Assembly: GCA_020847555.1 (NCBI GenBank)
Contig: JADLBT010000039.1
Span: 1-12,881, forward strand
Length of the DNA stretch: 12,881 bases
DNA from: Gemmataceae bacterium
Lineage (GTDB): Bacteria; Planctomycetota; Planctomycetia; Gemmatales; Gemmataceae
Direction of reading: 5' to 3'
Notes under the pieces: generated by a model
The model's input: only the letters and a program-made list of their open reading frames with translations
Database searches by the model: none
What the model was told of the DNA's origin: nothing
Shown here: positions 1 to 7,400 of the stretch, piece by piece
Layout of the letters: every line of letters begins with the position of its first letter
Numbering within the stretch: position 1 is the stretch's first letter
Translations under genes and position numbers: made by a program

Positions 1-1231
1 CCAGGGGTGGTTCAAAGATGATGGCCCGGTCGGGATCAATGGCTCGAATCGCCCTGGCCGCCCGCGCCGCCAGTTCCTCCCAATCGTCGAGTTCTGCGCC
101 CTCTGCGCGCAGGGGCGTCTTTGGCGTGAGTATCTCTCCTTCAAACAGGAGCCCCGGCTCGATATTTCGAGGCGGCAGTGGTTCGTTCGCCAGGTCGTAG
201 CCCCACACCGCGCGGGCGCCCTTGCAGCGGCGTGCGATCCGCTTCCAGACCTCAACAAATTTCGCCTGACACGCGGCGTTGGTGAACAGCGCGCCGCTGG
301 TGCCCACATAACCGCTGGGTGTGCGCGCGCCGCCAGGCGGCGAATGCAGGTCCACTACCACCATCAACCCGTATTTCTCGCACAACCGCAGCGTCGCATC
401 CAGGCGCTCCAGTTCGCCCTCCAACCAGCGATCGTAGGCGGCCAGGTCAAGGGGGTTGCCTTTCGCTTGCGCCCCGCGTTGGACCAGCATGACCCTGGCC
501 ACATTAGCGTTCCACTCCTGTCCCAGGACGCGCAGGTCGTTCTCGGTGATACCGGGCGAAATCTGCATCCCGCGCAACCGGGGCAGGTCATGGCCTTTGT
601 AGGCCGCCTTCGCCACCACGCGCGGCGCGGAAACGTATGGCGGCTTGCGCACCATGATCTTGATGTTGTCGAACCAGGCCTTGCCGCGGACGCCTTGCAG
701 GCCGACAAGGAGGGAGAAGGCCGTCGCATCGCGTGGCACCCGCACACGGAATGCGACCGGCTTCCAATCAAACGTCCCAAGGCCCACGACGGCCTCCACG
801 TAGGATTTATCGGCGCCCTGGACGGCCAGGGTCATGAACCGGATCCCGCGATACCGCGCCGGCGTCTCGCGCACGTTTTCGGCCTTGATCATGGCCGCCA
901 GGTAGACCTCATAGCCGCGCATCTTCTCCACGGGCAGCGCTATCTCCGCCAGCGTGGTGTCGCCCGCCGTGACCGCGCCGCGCTCGAAGTAAAGCGCGCG
1001 GGCGCTCTGGCAGCCGGAGTCCAGTTTCCCCGGTCTCTTCCAGCCGCGCAGCGCGTCCGCAGCCTCGAAGTCGGTCTCGAAGAAAACATGGCCGCGCGGC
1101 AGTACGGGCGCCTCCTGGCACCACCCAGGGCTCGTCAAGTCAGCAGGCCACAGGGCAAGCGACAGCAGCAACCAAACAGCAAGCGAAAGAGGAAGCCGCC
1201 GGGGAAGCCACAGGGCAACGTACCGAGCCAT
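1..1231 (-). CDS. Secreted GH5-type glycoside hydrolase (cellulase family), partial: C-terminus beyond window
   Basis: This reading frame is open on the minus strand from ATG at 1231-1229 to the left edge, giving 410 residues. The start is preceded by a strong GGAGG Shine-Dalgarno (1243-1239) seven bases away. Residues 1-30 form a signal peptide: basic start (MARY, PRR), then a hydrophobic core (LSLAVWLLLSLALW). Residues about 45-180 look like a beta jelly-roll, ending in GKAWFDNIKIMV, typical of carbohydrate-binding-like modules. From about residue 200 a GH5-like TIM barrel begins: LRGMQISPGI, then NANVARVMLV, then VVVDLHSPPGG with the family's conserved His (H296), then VWGYDLANEP with the expected acid/base E350. 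The catalytic nucleophile should lie beyond residue 410 and is not visible. Established: GH5 enzymes cleave beta-linked glycans with retention of configuration. Inferred: an exported polysaccharide-degrading enzyme; its substrate cannot be told. It is divergent from the neighbouring cluster, so probably unrelated to it. Confidence 0.88.
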   Translation of the reverse strand, partial: MARYVALWLPRRLPLSLAVWLLLSLALWPADLTSPGWCQEAPVLPRGHVFFETDFEAADALRGWKRPGKLDSGCQSARALYFERGAVTAGDTTLAEIALPVEKMRGYEVYLAAMIKAENVRETPARYRGIRFMTLAVQGADKSYVEAVVGLGTFDWKPVAFRVRVPRDATAFSLLVGLQGVRGKAWFDNIKIMVRKPPYVSAPRVVAKAAYKGHDLPRLRGMQISPGITENDLRVLGQEWNANVARVMLVQRGAQAKGNPLDLAAYDRWLEGELERLDATLRLCEKYGLMVVVDLHSPPGGARTPSGYVGTSGALFTNAACQAKFVEVWKRIARRCKGARAVWGYDLANEPLPPRNIEPGLLFEGEILTPKTPLRAEGAELDDWEELAARAARAIRAIDPDRAIIFEPPL

Positions 1232-1810
1232 CTTCAATCCTCCAATCAAACTTGCGGGTTGCGGGTCCGCTGACCCGCGCTGGACCGCCGTCGAGCCACG
1301 TCATGCCAGGCAGCAGGGCCTCCCCTTTCCGTCCGCCGACTGCGGGCGTTGGCGTTGCTGGCATCATGACTGCTGCTGCTGTCGCGCATTGTAGCCCGCT
1401 GGCGACAGCACCACCATCGTTTCGTTCAGGTTTTGAGCGTCTGTGCGAAAACCTCTCCCCAGGCCCCCTGCCCGGTCGCACCTGAACATGGTTCTCCGGC
1501 CGGTTTACTGAAATGGCTGGGTAGACGTCCACCCTTGTCGGGTGTCGCGAGCGCGCTCAGCGCGTCATGGCAACCGAACAGCAACTGACCGCCCTGCGCC
1601 ACCGCCCGCGTCTCACCTCGGTCACACCCCATCGACCTTTTCGCTGCCGCTTTCGGCGCTGGCAAGGCTCGCAGCGGACCCTGCCGTCCCGCGTTTGCGA
1701 CTTGAACGGAGGGAGGGAGTGCGATACCTTCAATAACTGGCGGCCAGATGACATTTCGCGTCCTTCGACGCCCTGTGTGGCAGCGCCGCACCCGGGGAAA
1801 GGATTGGGGC
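1232..1810. other. Divergent intergenic region (579 bases), no convincing gene
   Basis: This stretch separates the minus-strand hydrolase from the plus-strand TPR gene, so it should contain the promoters of both. Open frames crossing it on both strands have no recognisable family signature and are typical of GC-rich chance frames. Visible elements are the GGAGG site for the hydrolase (1239-1243), a short inverted repeat GCGGGT/ACCCGC (1261-1278), a 9-bp inverted repeat (1377-1410), a 10-bp palindrome GAGCGCGCTC at about 1548-1557, and a G-rich run GGAGGGAGGGAG from 1708. A TTGAAC hexamer at 1702-1707 has only a poor -10 match (TACCTT, 1725-1730), so I do not call a promoter. Confidence 0.6.
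1377..1410. repeat. 9-bp perfect inverted repeat upstream of the hydrolase gene
   Basis: TGCTGTCGC at 1377-1385 is matched by GCGACAGCA at 1402-1410 with a 16-base spacer. It lies about 150 bases upstream of the hydrolase start and about 400 upstream of the TPR start. As the flanking genes diverge, a terminator is not expected. It could be an operator-like site or an RNA hairpin in a leader, but a 9-bp match can also arise by chance. Confidence 0.3.
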
Positions 1811-3274
1811 ATGGCCGAGAAACACACCCCTCCGCCGCCAACTCCTGGCGCCCCGGTCAACCGGGTCGCGGTGGACGCCTTCAAGCACGCCGAGAAAAGC
1901 CTCGCCCGCGGCGATTACGACTACGGCCTCCGCCTGCTGCGCGACTGCTGCCAGCTCGACCCGCTCAACCTCCGCTACCGGCAGGCGCTCCGGGCCGCGG
2001 AAAGCAAGCGGGCCGGCGCCAACAGCCCGGCCTCGCCGCTCGTCTTCTTCACCACCGCCGTCCCGCGCCTGAAGCTGCGGATCGCCCGCTGGCGCCGCGA
2101 CTACCTCCGCGTGCTCGACTTCGCCGAGCGCATCCTCAGCCGCAACCCGCGCGACGTCAGCGTCCACCTCGCTCTCGTGGAGGCGTTCGTCAACCTCGAC
2201 GCCCCGCTGCACGCGGTCTGGGCGCTGGAGGAGGCGCACCGCCAGGCGCCCCGGAATCTGAAGATCCTGCGCACCCTCGCCCAGCACTACGAGGGGACCG
2301 CCCGGTTCAAGCCGGCCATCGCGGTGTGGGAGACGATCCGCAAGCTGGCCCCGTCGGATACCGAGGCGGGCGAGAAGATCAAGGGTCTGTCGGCGAAGAT
2401 CCTCATCGCGAAGATGGAGTCGTCAAAGGTGGACACGGCGGAGGCTCAGGCGCTGGGGACGCAGGAGACGGCCGCGGCCGCGCCCGAGCCGGCCGAGGGG
2501 GCCGCTCCGGCCCGCCCTCAGCCCGCGCCGATCTCCGCGGCCGCGGCCCGGCTGGAGCAGGAGACGGCGAAGCTGCAGGCGCGGCTCACCGCGAACCCGA
2601 CCAACCCGCACCCGTACCTCGACCTGGCCGCCTGCTATCGCCGGGCGGACCAGCTCGACCGGGCGCGCGACGTGCTGGAGCAGGGGCTCGGCCCGACCGG
2701 GGACGATTTCAACCTGCTCATGGAACTGGCCGACCTCGCCATCGAGCGCCTCCGGCGGGAGCTGGCCCAGGTGTCGCGGCAACTCGCCGAGGGGACCGCC
2801 GATGCGGAGCTGACGGCGAAGCGCGACCGCCTGCTCGAGGAGATCAATACCCGCGAGCTGGAGTGGTATCGCCAGAAGCTGGCCCGCAATCCGGCTGACA
2901 AGGGGTGCGCGCTGGAGCTGGGAGTGCGCCTGTACCGCGCGCACCAGTACAAGGACGCCATCCCGCACCTGCAGGCGGCCCGAACCGGACCGGCCCAGCG
3001 CGTCCGGGCGCTGCTGCACATCGGGTACGCCTTCAAGGAACTCGGCAACTGGGATCTGGCGCGGCGGGCGCTGGAGGACGGCCTCCGGGAGTTGCCGCGG
3101 GAGGAGGTGACGCTGCGCCGCGAGTTCCTGTTTGAGCTGGCCCGCGGGGCGGCCGACCACGGCGACCTGACGGCGGCCGTCGAGCGCGGGAACGAGCTGG
3201 CGTTTCTGGACTTCAACTACCGCGACATCGGCCACCTCCTGGAGGAGTGGCGCGGCAGCCCGCAGAAGGCGTGA
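1811..3274 (+). CDS. TPR-repeat protein, first gene of the WXG100/FtsK cluster
   Basis: The product has 487 residues. ATG 1811 (MAEKH...) is preferred over the upstream in-frame ATG 1748 because AAAGGA sits about eight bases before it and the extra 21 residues look like noise. After a Pro-rich start, residues 20-60 form a TPR-like helical pair (AFKHAEKSLARGDYDYGLRL). Further TPR-like helices span about 90-195 (LRVLDFAERILSRNPRDVSV; FKPAIAVWETIRKLAPSD). An Ala/Pro-rich linker covers about 205-255. More TPR units follow from about 265 (HPYLDLAACYRRADQLDRA), interrupted by a charged coiled coil at about 305-350, then resuming to about 460 (LHIGYAFKELGNWDLARRAL). There is no signal peptide or membrane segment, so it is probably cytoplasmic. 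TPR arrays bind proteins; a scaffold or adaptor role for the adjacent export machinery is inferred from position only. The next gene starts 35 bases downstream. Confidence 0.88.
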   Translation: MAEKHTPPPPTPGAPVNRVAVDAFKHAEKSLARGDYDYGLRLLRDCCQLDPLNLRYRQALRAAESKRAGANSPASPLVFFTTAVPRLKLRIARWRRDYLRVLDFAERILSRNPRDVSVHLALVEAFVNLDAPLHAVWALEEAHRQAPRNLKILRTLAQHYEGTARFKPAIAVWETIRKLAPSDTEAGEKIKGLSAKILIAKMESSKVDTAEAQALGTQETAAAAPEPAEGAAPARPQPAPISAAAARLEQETAKLQARLTANPTNPHPYLDLAACYRRADQLDRARDVLEQGLGPTGDDFNLLMELADLAIERLRRELAQVSRQLAEGTADAELTAKRDRLLEEINTRELEWYRQKLARNPADKGCALELGVRLYRAHQYKDAIPHLQAARTGPAQRVRALLHIGYAFKELGNWDLARRALEDGLRELPREEVTLRREFLFELARGAADHGDLTAAVERGNELAFLDFNYRDIGHLLEEWRGSPQKA

Positions 3275-3309
3275 CGGGCTGCCGGGGCGGACGGGCAAAG
3301 GGGACGACC

Positions 3310-3582
3310 ATGCCGCAAGCGATTGTTGATCCGGTCGAGCTGCGCCGGTTCGCGCAGAACGTCAAGCAGTTCAGCAACGACCTGCACCAGCAGCTGCTGG
3401 TCCTGCACGGCCAGATGGTCGGCCTCGGCGCCACCTGGCGCGATCAGGAGCACGAGAAGTTCTCCAAGGAATTCGAGCAGACCCTGCTAATGCTCCAGCG
3501 CTTCATGGAGGCGGCCGAGCACTACGTCCCCTTCCTCCTCCGCAAGGCCGACCGCATCGAGGAGTATCTCCAGCAGAGGTAG
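3310..3582 (+). CDS. WXG100-like small protein (possible type VII secretion substrate)
   Basis: The product has 90 residues. ATG 3310 is chosen because AAAGGGG lies about six bases upstream and the protein then has the usual WXG100 length of about 100 residues. The sequence suggests two amphipathic helices (about 8-37 and 46-88) joined by a turn holding W43-R-D45, followed by F51 and F55. This reproduces the spacing of the WXG100 hairpin (in ESAT-6, W43-x-G then Tyr eight residues after the Trp), with Asp replacing Gly. There is no signal peptide and no Cys. The C-terminus (EEYLQQR) lacks the YxxxD/E export signal known from mycobacterial partners. Established: WXG100 proteins are secreted as helical-hairpin dimers by FtsK/SpoIIIE-type ATPases. 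Inferred: a substrate or structural partner of the ATPase encoded downstream. The alternative is a non-secreted helical adaptor. Confidence 0.8.
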   Translation: MPQAIVDPVELRRFAQNVKQFSNDLHQQLLVLHGQMVGLGATWRDQEHEKFSKEFEQTLLMLQRFMEAAEHYVPFLLRKADRIEEYLQQR

Positions 3583-3586
3583 GCTC

Positions 3587-4090
3587 ATGGCCCGGTCCGC
3601 GCGCGTCACGTCCCTGGAACAGCTCGAAGCGCTCAAGGCGGCCCTCTGTCGCTTCACCGCCGCCGCGCAGAACGCCCTCGCGGGCGTCGAGGTGGACCTG
3701 CACCGCGTCGCCGACTGGCTGGACCAGCAAACCGACGACTGGCGCCGCGCGGTGACGCGCCGCGAGGAGTTGCTCGTCCGGGCAAAGGGGGATCTCACCC
3801 TGCGGCGCTACAGCGCCGGCGGCGACCGGGTCCGCGACTGCTCCGAGCAGGAGATGGCGGTCAAGCGTGCCGAGGCCGCCCTGCACCACGCCCGGCAGAA
3901 GCTCGACGCTTGCCGCCGCTGGTCGCGCACCCTGCCGCGCGAGCTGGAAGAGTGCCGCGGACCGACCAGCCAGCTGGCGTCCCTGCTCGACGCGGACCTG
4001 CGCCAGGCGGTCGCGTTCCTGGAGCAGAAGCTCAGGGCGCTGGAGGGGTACGTCGCCGTCGCTCCGGCCGACGCGCCGCCGAAATCCTGA
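3587..4090 (+). CDS. Helical coiled-coil protein of the WXG100/FtsK cluster, function unknown
   Basis: The product has 167 residues and its gene starts four bases after the previous stop, so the two are surely co-transcribed; an AGAGG-like site overlaps the end of the preceding gene. I do not recognise a named family. The sequence is almost entirely helical: helix one about 8-42, a turn around W44-L-D46, then long charged helices to about 155 with heptad-like spacing (VKRAEAALHHARQKLDAC), and a short Ala/Pro tail. The W44-x-D46-x5-W52-x3-V56 pattern has the same spacing as the W-x-D motifs of both neighbouring small proteins. There is no signal peptide or membrane segment. It may be a longer WXG100-like relative that pairs with one of the small proteins, or a chaperone for them. 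Both ideas rest on context and the shared motif. Confidence 0.78.
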   Translation: MARSARVTSLEQLEALKAALCRFTAAAQNALAGVEVDLHRVADWLDQQTDDWRRAVTRREELLVRAKGDLTLRRYSAGGDRVRDCSEQEMAVKRAEAALHHARQKLDACRRWSRTLPRELEECRGPTSQLASLLDADLRQAVAFLEQKLRALEGYVAVAPADAPPKS

Positions 4091-4101
4091 CGGAGGACAC
4101 G

Positions 4102-4314
4102 ATGGAGCTGGACGGAGGCTGGACCGAGCTGAACGCCGCGCTGAAGTCGCTGCGCCTGGCCTGGGAAGAGGTGATACCCGCCTGGAGCGACGCGGTGCGT
4201 CAGGATTTCGAGGGCCGGTTCTACGCTCCCCTGGTGGACCAGGTGAAGGCCGCGCTGTCGGCCATCGAACGCACGCGCCCGGTCCTGCAGCGGCTGCGCG
4301 AGGACTGCGGCTGA
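4102..4314 (+). CDS. 70-residue WXG100-like helical protein
   Basis: The start is ATG 4102, with GGAGG at 4092-4096 five bases upstream and 11 bases after the previous stop; a longer in-frame reading from 3910 overlaps the preceding gene and has no helical character. The protein MELDGGW... looks like two short helices (about 7-25 and 30-66) with a turn at P26-A-W28-S-D30, followed by F36 and F40. This W-x-D-x5-F-x3-F pattern matches the 90-residue protein exactly in spacing, which argues for a shared fold. At 70 residues it is shorter than usual WXG100 proteins, mainly in the first helix. It has no signal peptide, membrane segment or Cys. It may form a heterodimer with the 90-residue protein, as EsxA and EsxB do in actinobacteria; this is inference. 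Confidence 0.77.
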   Translation: MELDGGWTELNAALKSLRLAWEEVIPAWSDAVRQDFEGRFYAPLVDQVKAALSAIERTRPVLQRLREDCG

Positions 4315-4316
4315 TT

Positions 4317-4362
4317 GCCGCTTGCGGCCTGGCGAGTGGTCGCTCGCCAGACCGCAAGCGGC
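4317..4362. repeat. Near-perfect 20-bp hairpin between the 70-residue gene and the FtsK-type gene
   Basis: The left arm 4317-4336 pairs with the right arm 4343-4362 around a six-base loop (TGGTCG). Only one of 20 pairs fails: C4328 against A4351 on the plus strand, which becomes a G-U wobble on the minus strand. It begins two bases after the upstream stop codon and is followed by an A-tract (AAAAAA, 4364-4369), not a T-tract, so it is not a canonical rho-independent terminator for the plus strand. It may slow or partly stop transcription, protect the 3' end of the upstream message, or be a REP-like palindrome found elsewhere in the genome. Confidence 0.75.
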
Positions 4363-4409
4363 CAAAAAACTGCCACGGCGATGCCGAAATACGCCCAGGA
4401 CTCAAGGAA

Positions 4410-4444
4410 CCCGCCGGCGCCGCTTCGTGCAGTTGAACGGCGGG
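4410..4444 (+). promoter_or_regulatory. Possible leader hairpin masking the ribosome-binding site of the FtsK-type gene
   Basis: CCCGCCG (4410-4416) can pair perfectly with CGGCGGG (4438-4444) across a 21-base loop. The right arm is the only purine-rich stretch near the ATG at 4455 and so the likely, weak ribosome-binding site, ending ten bases before the start. If the hairpin forms, translation of the ATPase would be damped relative to the small proteins. Seven base pairs in GC-rich DNA can occur by chance. Confidence 0.3.
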
Positions 4445-4454
4445 CTGTCACTCC

Positions 4455-7400
4455 ATGACTGACTCCTCTCTGATCGAGCAGCAGCGTACCATCCTGCAGG
4501 AACTGGCGACCCTCGCCGAGGAGACCGCCGCGGCGGAGCGCCAGATCGAGGCCGAATTCACCTCCCGCCAGCAGACCGTCGAGCGCGAATTCCAGCAGGT
4601 GCGCCAGGAAACGACGACGCGCCACACCACCGAGCGCGAGACGGCCGAGAAGCGCCTGGCCGACGCCCAGACGCGCATGCGGGCGGAGTTCGACGCGGCT
4701 CACGTCGCCACCCAGAACGAGATCAAGGCGCGGCTCGGCGCCGTCACCCAGGCCTACAACGCCGGGAAGGAAAAGAATAAGGCCGAGTTCGAGGAGGCGA
4801 GTTGGACCATCGGGGCGGTTTGCGAGGCCGCCGTCAACCGGACCGCCACACAGCTCCGGGAGACACAGGAACACGTCGGCAAGCAACGGGAGATCCTCCG
4901 CGACCTGCAGGACCGTGCGGACAAGGCGGCGGCCGAATGGCGGCCGCGGGGCGACGACGAGGCAGACGGCCCGCCCCCTCCCTCCGCGGCCCCCGTCGAT
5001 CCAGCCGAAGGCATCGCCGCCGCCGCAGCTGAGCTGGACCGGCTCGCCGACGCGGTTCTGCCGACGTTCGCGCGGCGCAGGCGTGTCGTCTGGCTGGCGG
5101 CGGTCGCTTGCCTGGTCGCGACGGCCCCGCTGCCGTTCGTGACGGACGCCCACTACTGGCCGGCCGTCGGCCTGGTCGCCGCCGTGCTCCTCGTCGTCCT
5201 CGGGAGCGCCCGCCTCGTCGCCCTGACCCGCCCGAAGGTCTTCGCTGCCCGCGCGACGGTGCGCCGCCTGGCGGCCGACGCCGAGGCCTGGTGCGTGCAA
5301 CACCTGGAGGAGGTCCGGGCACAGGGGGCCGCCGAGCGCGAGGCGGCCCGCGCGAAACAGGCGCGCGACCTGGAAGACGCCCAGGCGCGCTACCAAACCC
5401 AGCGCACCATCTTGAAGCAGATCCGCGATACCGACTGGCAGCGGACGGAGCAGGAGCTGCGCGAGCGCTGGGCCGTGGTCCGCAAGCGTCACGACGCCGA
5501 GGCCCGCCGGCTCGAAGAGGTCGGTCGGGCCGGACTCGCCGAGATCGAGGAGCACTACCGGGCCGAGGGGCAGCAGATCGACGACAACTATTACCGCTCG
5601 CTGGAGGACAACCGCAGGCGCCGCGAGGCGGGGTGGACCGCCCTGATCGGGCGCTGGCGCGCCGGGCTGGACCGGACCGCGACGATGGCGCGCGCGATCG
5701 ACGACACGTGCAATCGCTTTTTCCCCGCGTGGGACGATCCAGCCTGGGACGCCTGGACCCCGCCGCAGGACATCCCACCCGTGCTGCGCTTCGGCACTTA
5801 CGAGGTTTCCCTGGAGCGCGTCAGCGCCGCCCTGCCGGAGGACGAGCGGTTGCGCGCGACGTGGCTCGCGCCGTTCACCCTGCCGGCCGGCCTGCCGTTC
5901 CCGCAGCGCGGCTCGCTGCTGCTGCGGGCGCGCGACGAGGGACGGTCGGCAGCCGTGGCCGCACTGCAGGCGCTCATGCTGCGGCTGCTGACGACGATCC
6001 CGCCAGGGAAGGTGCGGTTCACGATCGTCGATCCGGTCGGGCTGGGGCAGAACTTCGCCGCCTTCATGCATCTGGCGGACCATGACGAGGCGCTCGTCGG
6101 CAGCCGCATCTGGACCGAGACGACCCACATCGAGCAGCGCCTCGCCGACCTGACCGGCCACATGGAGAACGTGATCCAGAAGTACCTGCGCAACCAGTTC
6201 CAGAACATCCAGGAGTACAACGCCCACGCCGGCGAGGTGGCCGAGCCGTTCCGCGTGCTCGTGGTCGCCAACTTCCCGGTCAACTTCAGCCTGGAGGCGG
6301 CCCGTCGTCTCGTCAGCATCGCGACCAGCGGCCCGCGCTGCGGCGTCTACACGCTCATTGCCCTCGACGAGGCGCAGCCGGTGCCCCAGGGGTTCCGGTC
6401 GGAGGATCTCGAGGCCGGCAGCGCGATCCTGACCTGGGCGAAGGATCGCTTCGGCTGGCGCGAGCCGGACTTCGCGAAGTACCCGCTGGCGCTCGACGGC
6501 TCGCCGCCAGCGGATCTGTGCAACCGGCTGATGCAGCAGGTCGGCGAGGCGGCCCGCGCGGCGAATCGCGTTGAGGTGCCGTTCGAGTTCATCGCGCCGC
6601 CGGCTGAGCAGTGGTGGCAGCGTGACAGCCGTTCCGGCCTGGCCGTCCCGCTCGGCCGCGCCGGCGCGACCAAACGGCAGGAGCTGCGCCTGGGTCAGGG
6701 AACCGCCCACCACGTCCTGATCGCCGGCAAGACCGGCTCGGGCAAATCGACCCTCCTGCACGCGCTGATCACAAACCTCGCCCTGTGCTACAGCCCGGAC
6801 GAGGTCGAGCTGTACCTGGTGGACTTCAAGAAGGGGGTCGAGTTCAAGACCTACGCGGCCGAGCACCTGCCGCACGCGCGCGTCGTGGCGATCGAGAGCG
6901 AGCGCGAGTTCGGCCTGAGCGTGCTGCAGCGGCTCGACGCCGAGCTGACTCGCCGCGGCGAGCTGTTCCGCCAGGCGGGGGCGCAGAACCTGGCCGGCTA
7001 CCGCAACCAGCCCGACCAGCCGGTCCTGCCGCGCGTGCTGCTCATCGTGGACGAGTTTCAGGAATTCTTCGTTGAGGATGACCGCCTCGCCCAGGAGGCA
7101 GCGCGGCTGCTCGACCGGTTGGTGCGTCAGGGCCGGGCGTTCGGCATGCATGTGCTGCTCGGCTCGCAGACGCTCGGCGGGGCGAACACGCTGGCCCGCA
7201 GTACGCTCGACCAGATGACGGTGCGCATCGCGCTGCAGTGCAGCGAGGCCGACGCGCACATCATCCTGAGCGAGGACAACGGGGCCGCCCGGCTGCTGTC
7301 GCGCCCCGGCGAGGCGATCTACAACGACGCGAACGGCCTGGTGGAGGGTAATAACCCGTTCCAGGTCGTCTGGCTCGCCGACGCGGCGCGCGAGGAGTAC

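Noticed and set aside
344..1273. A 309-codon plus-strand frame overlapping the hydrolase.
   Set aside because: It is antisense to a signal peptide plus GH5 motifs in a continuous minus-strand frame with a good ribosome-binding site; its own translation has no family features.
1567..2898. A 443-codon plus-strand frame overlapping the TPR gene.
   Set aside because: Its translation is Arg/Pro/Gly-rich noise in the wrong frame, while the TPR frame has helical repeats and a proper start.
3573..3582. A C-terminal YxxxD/E export signal in the 90-residue WXG100-like protein.
   Set aside because: The tail EEYLQQR has Tyr but Arg, not Asp or Glu, at the required position.
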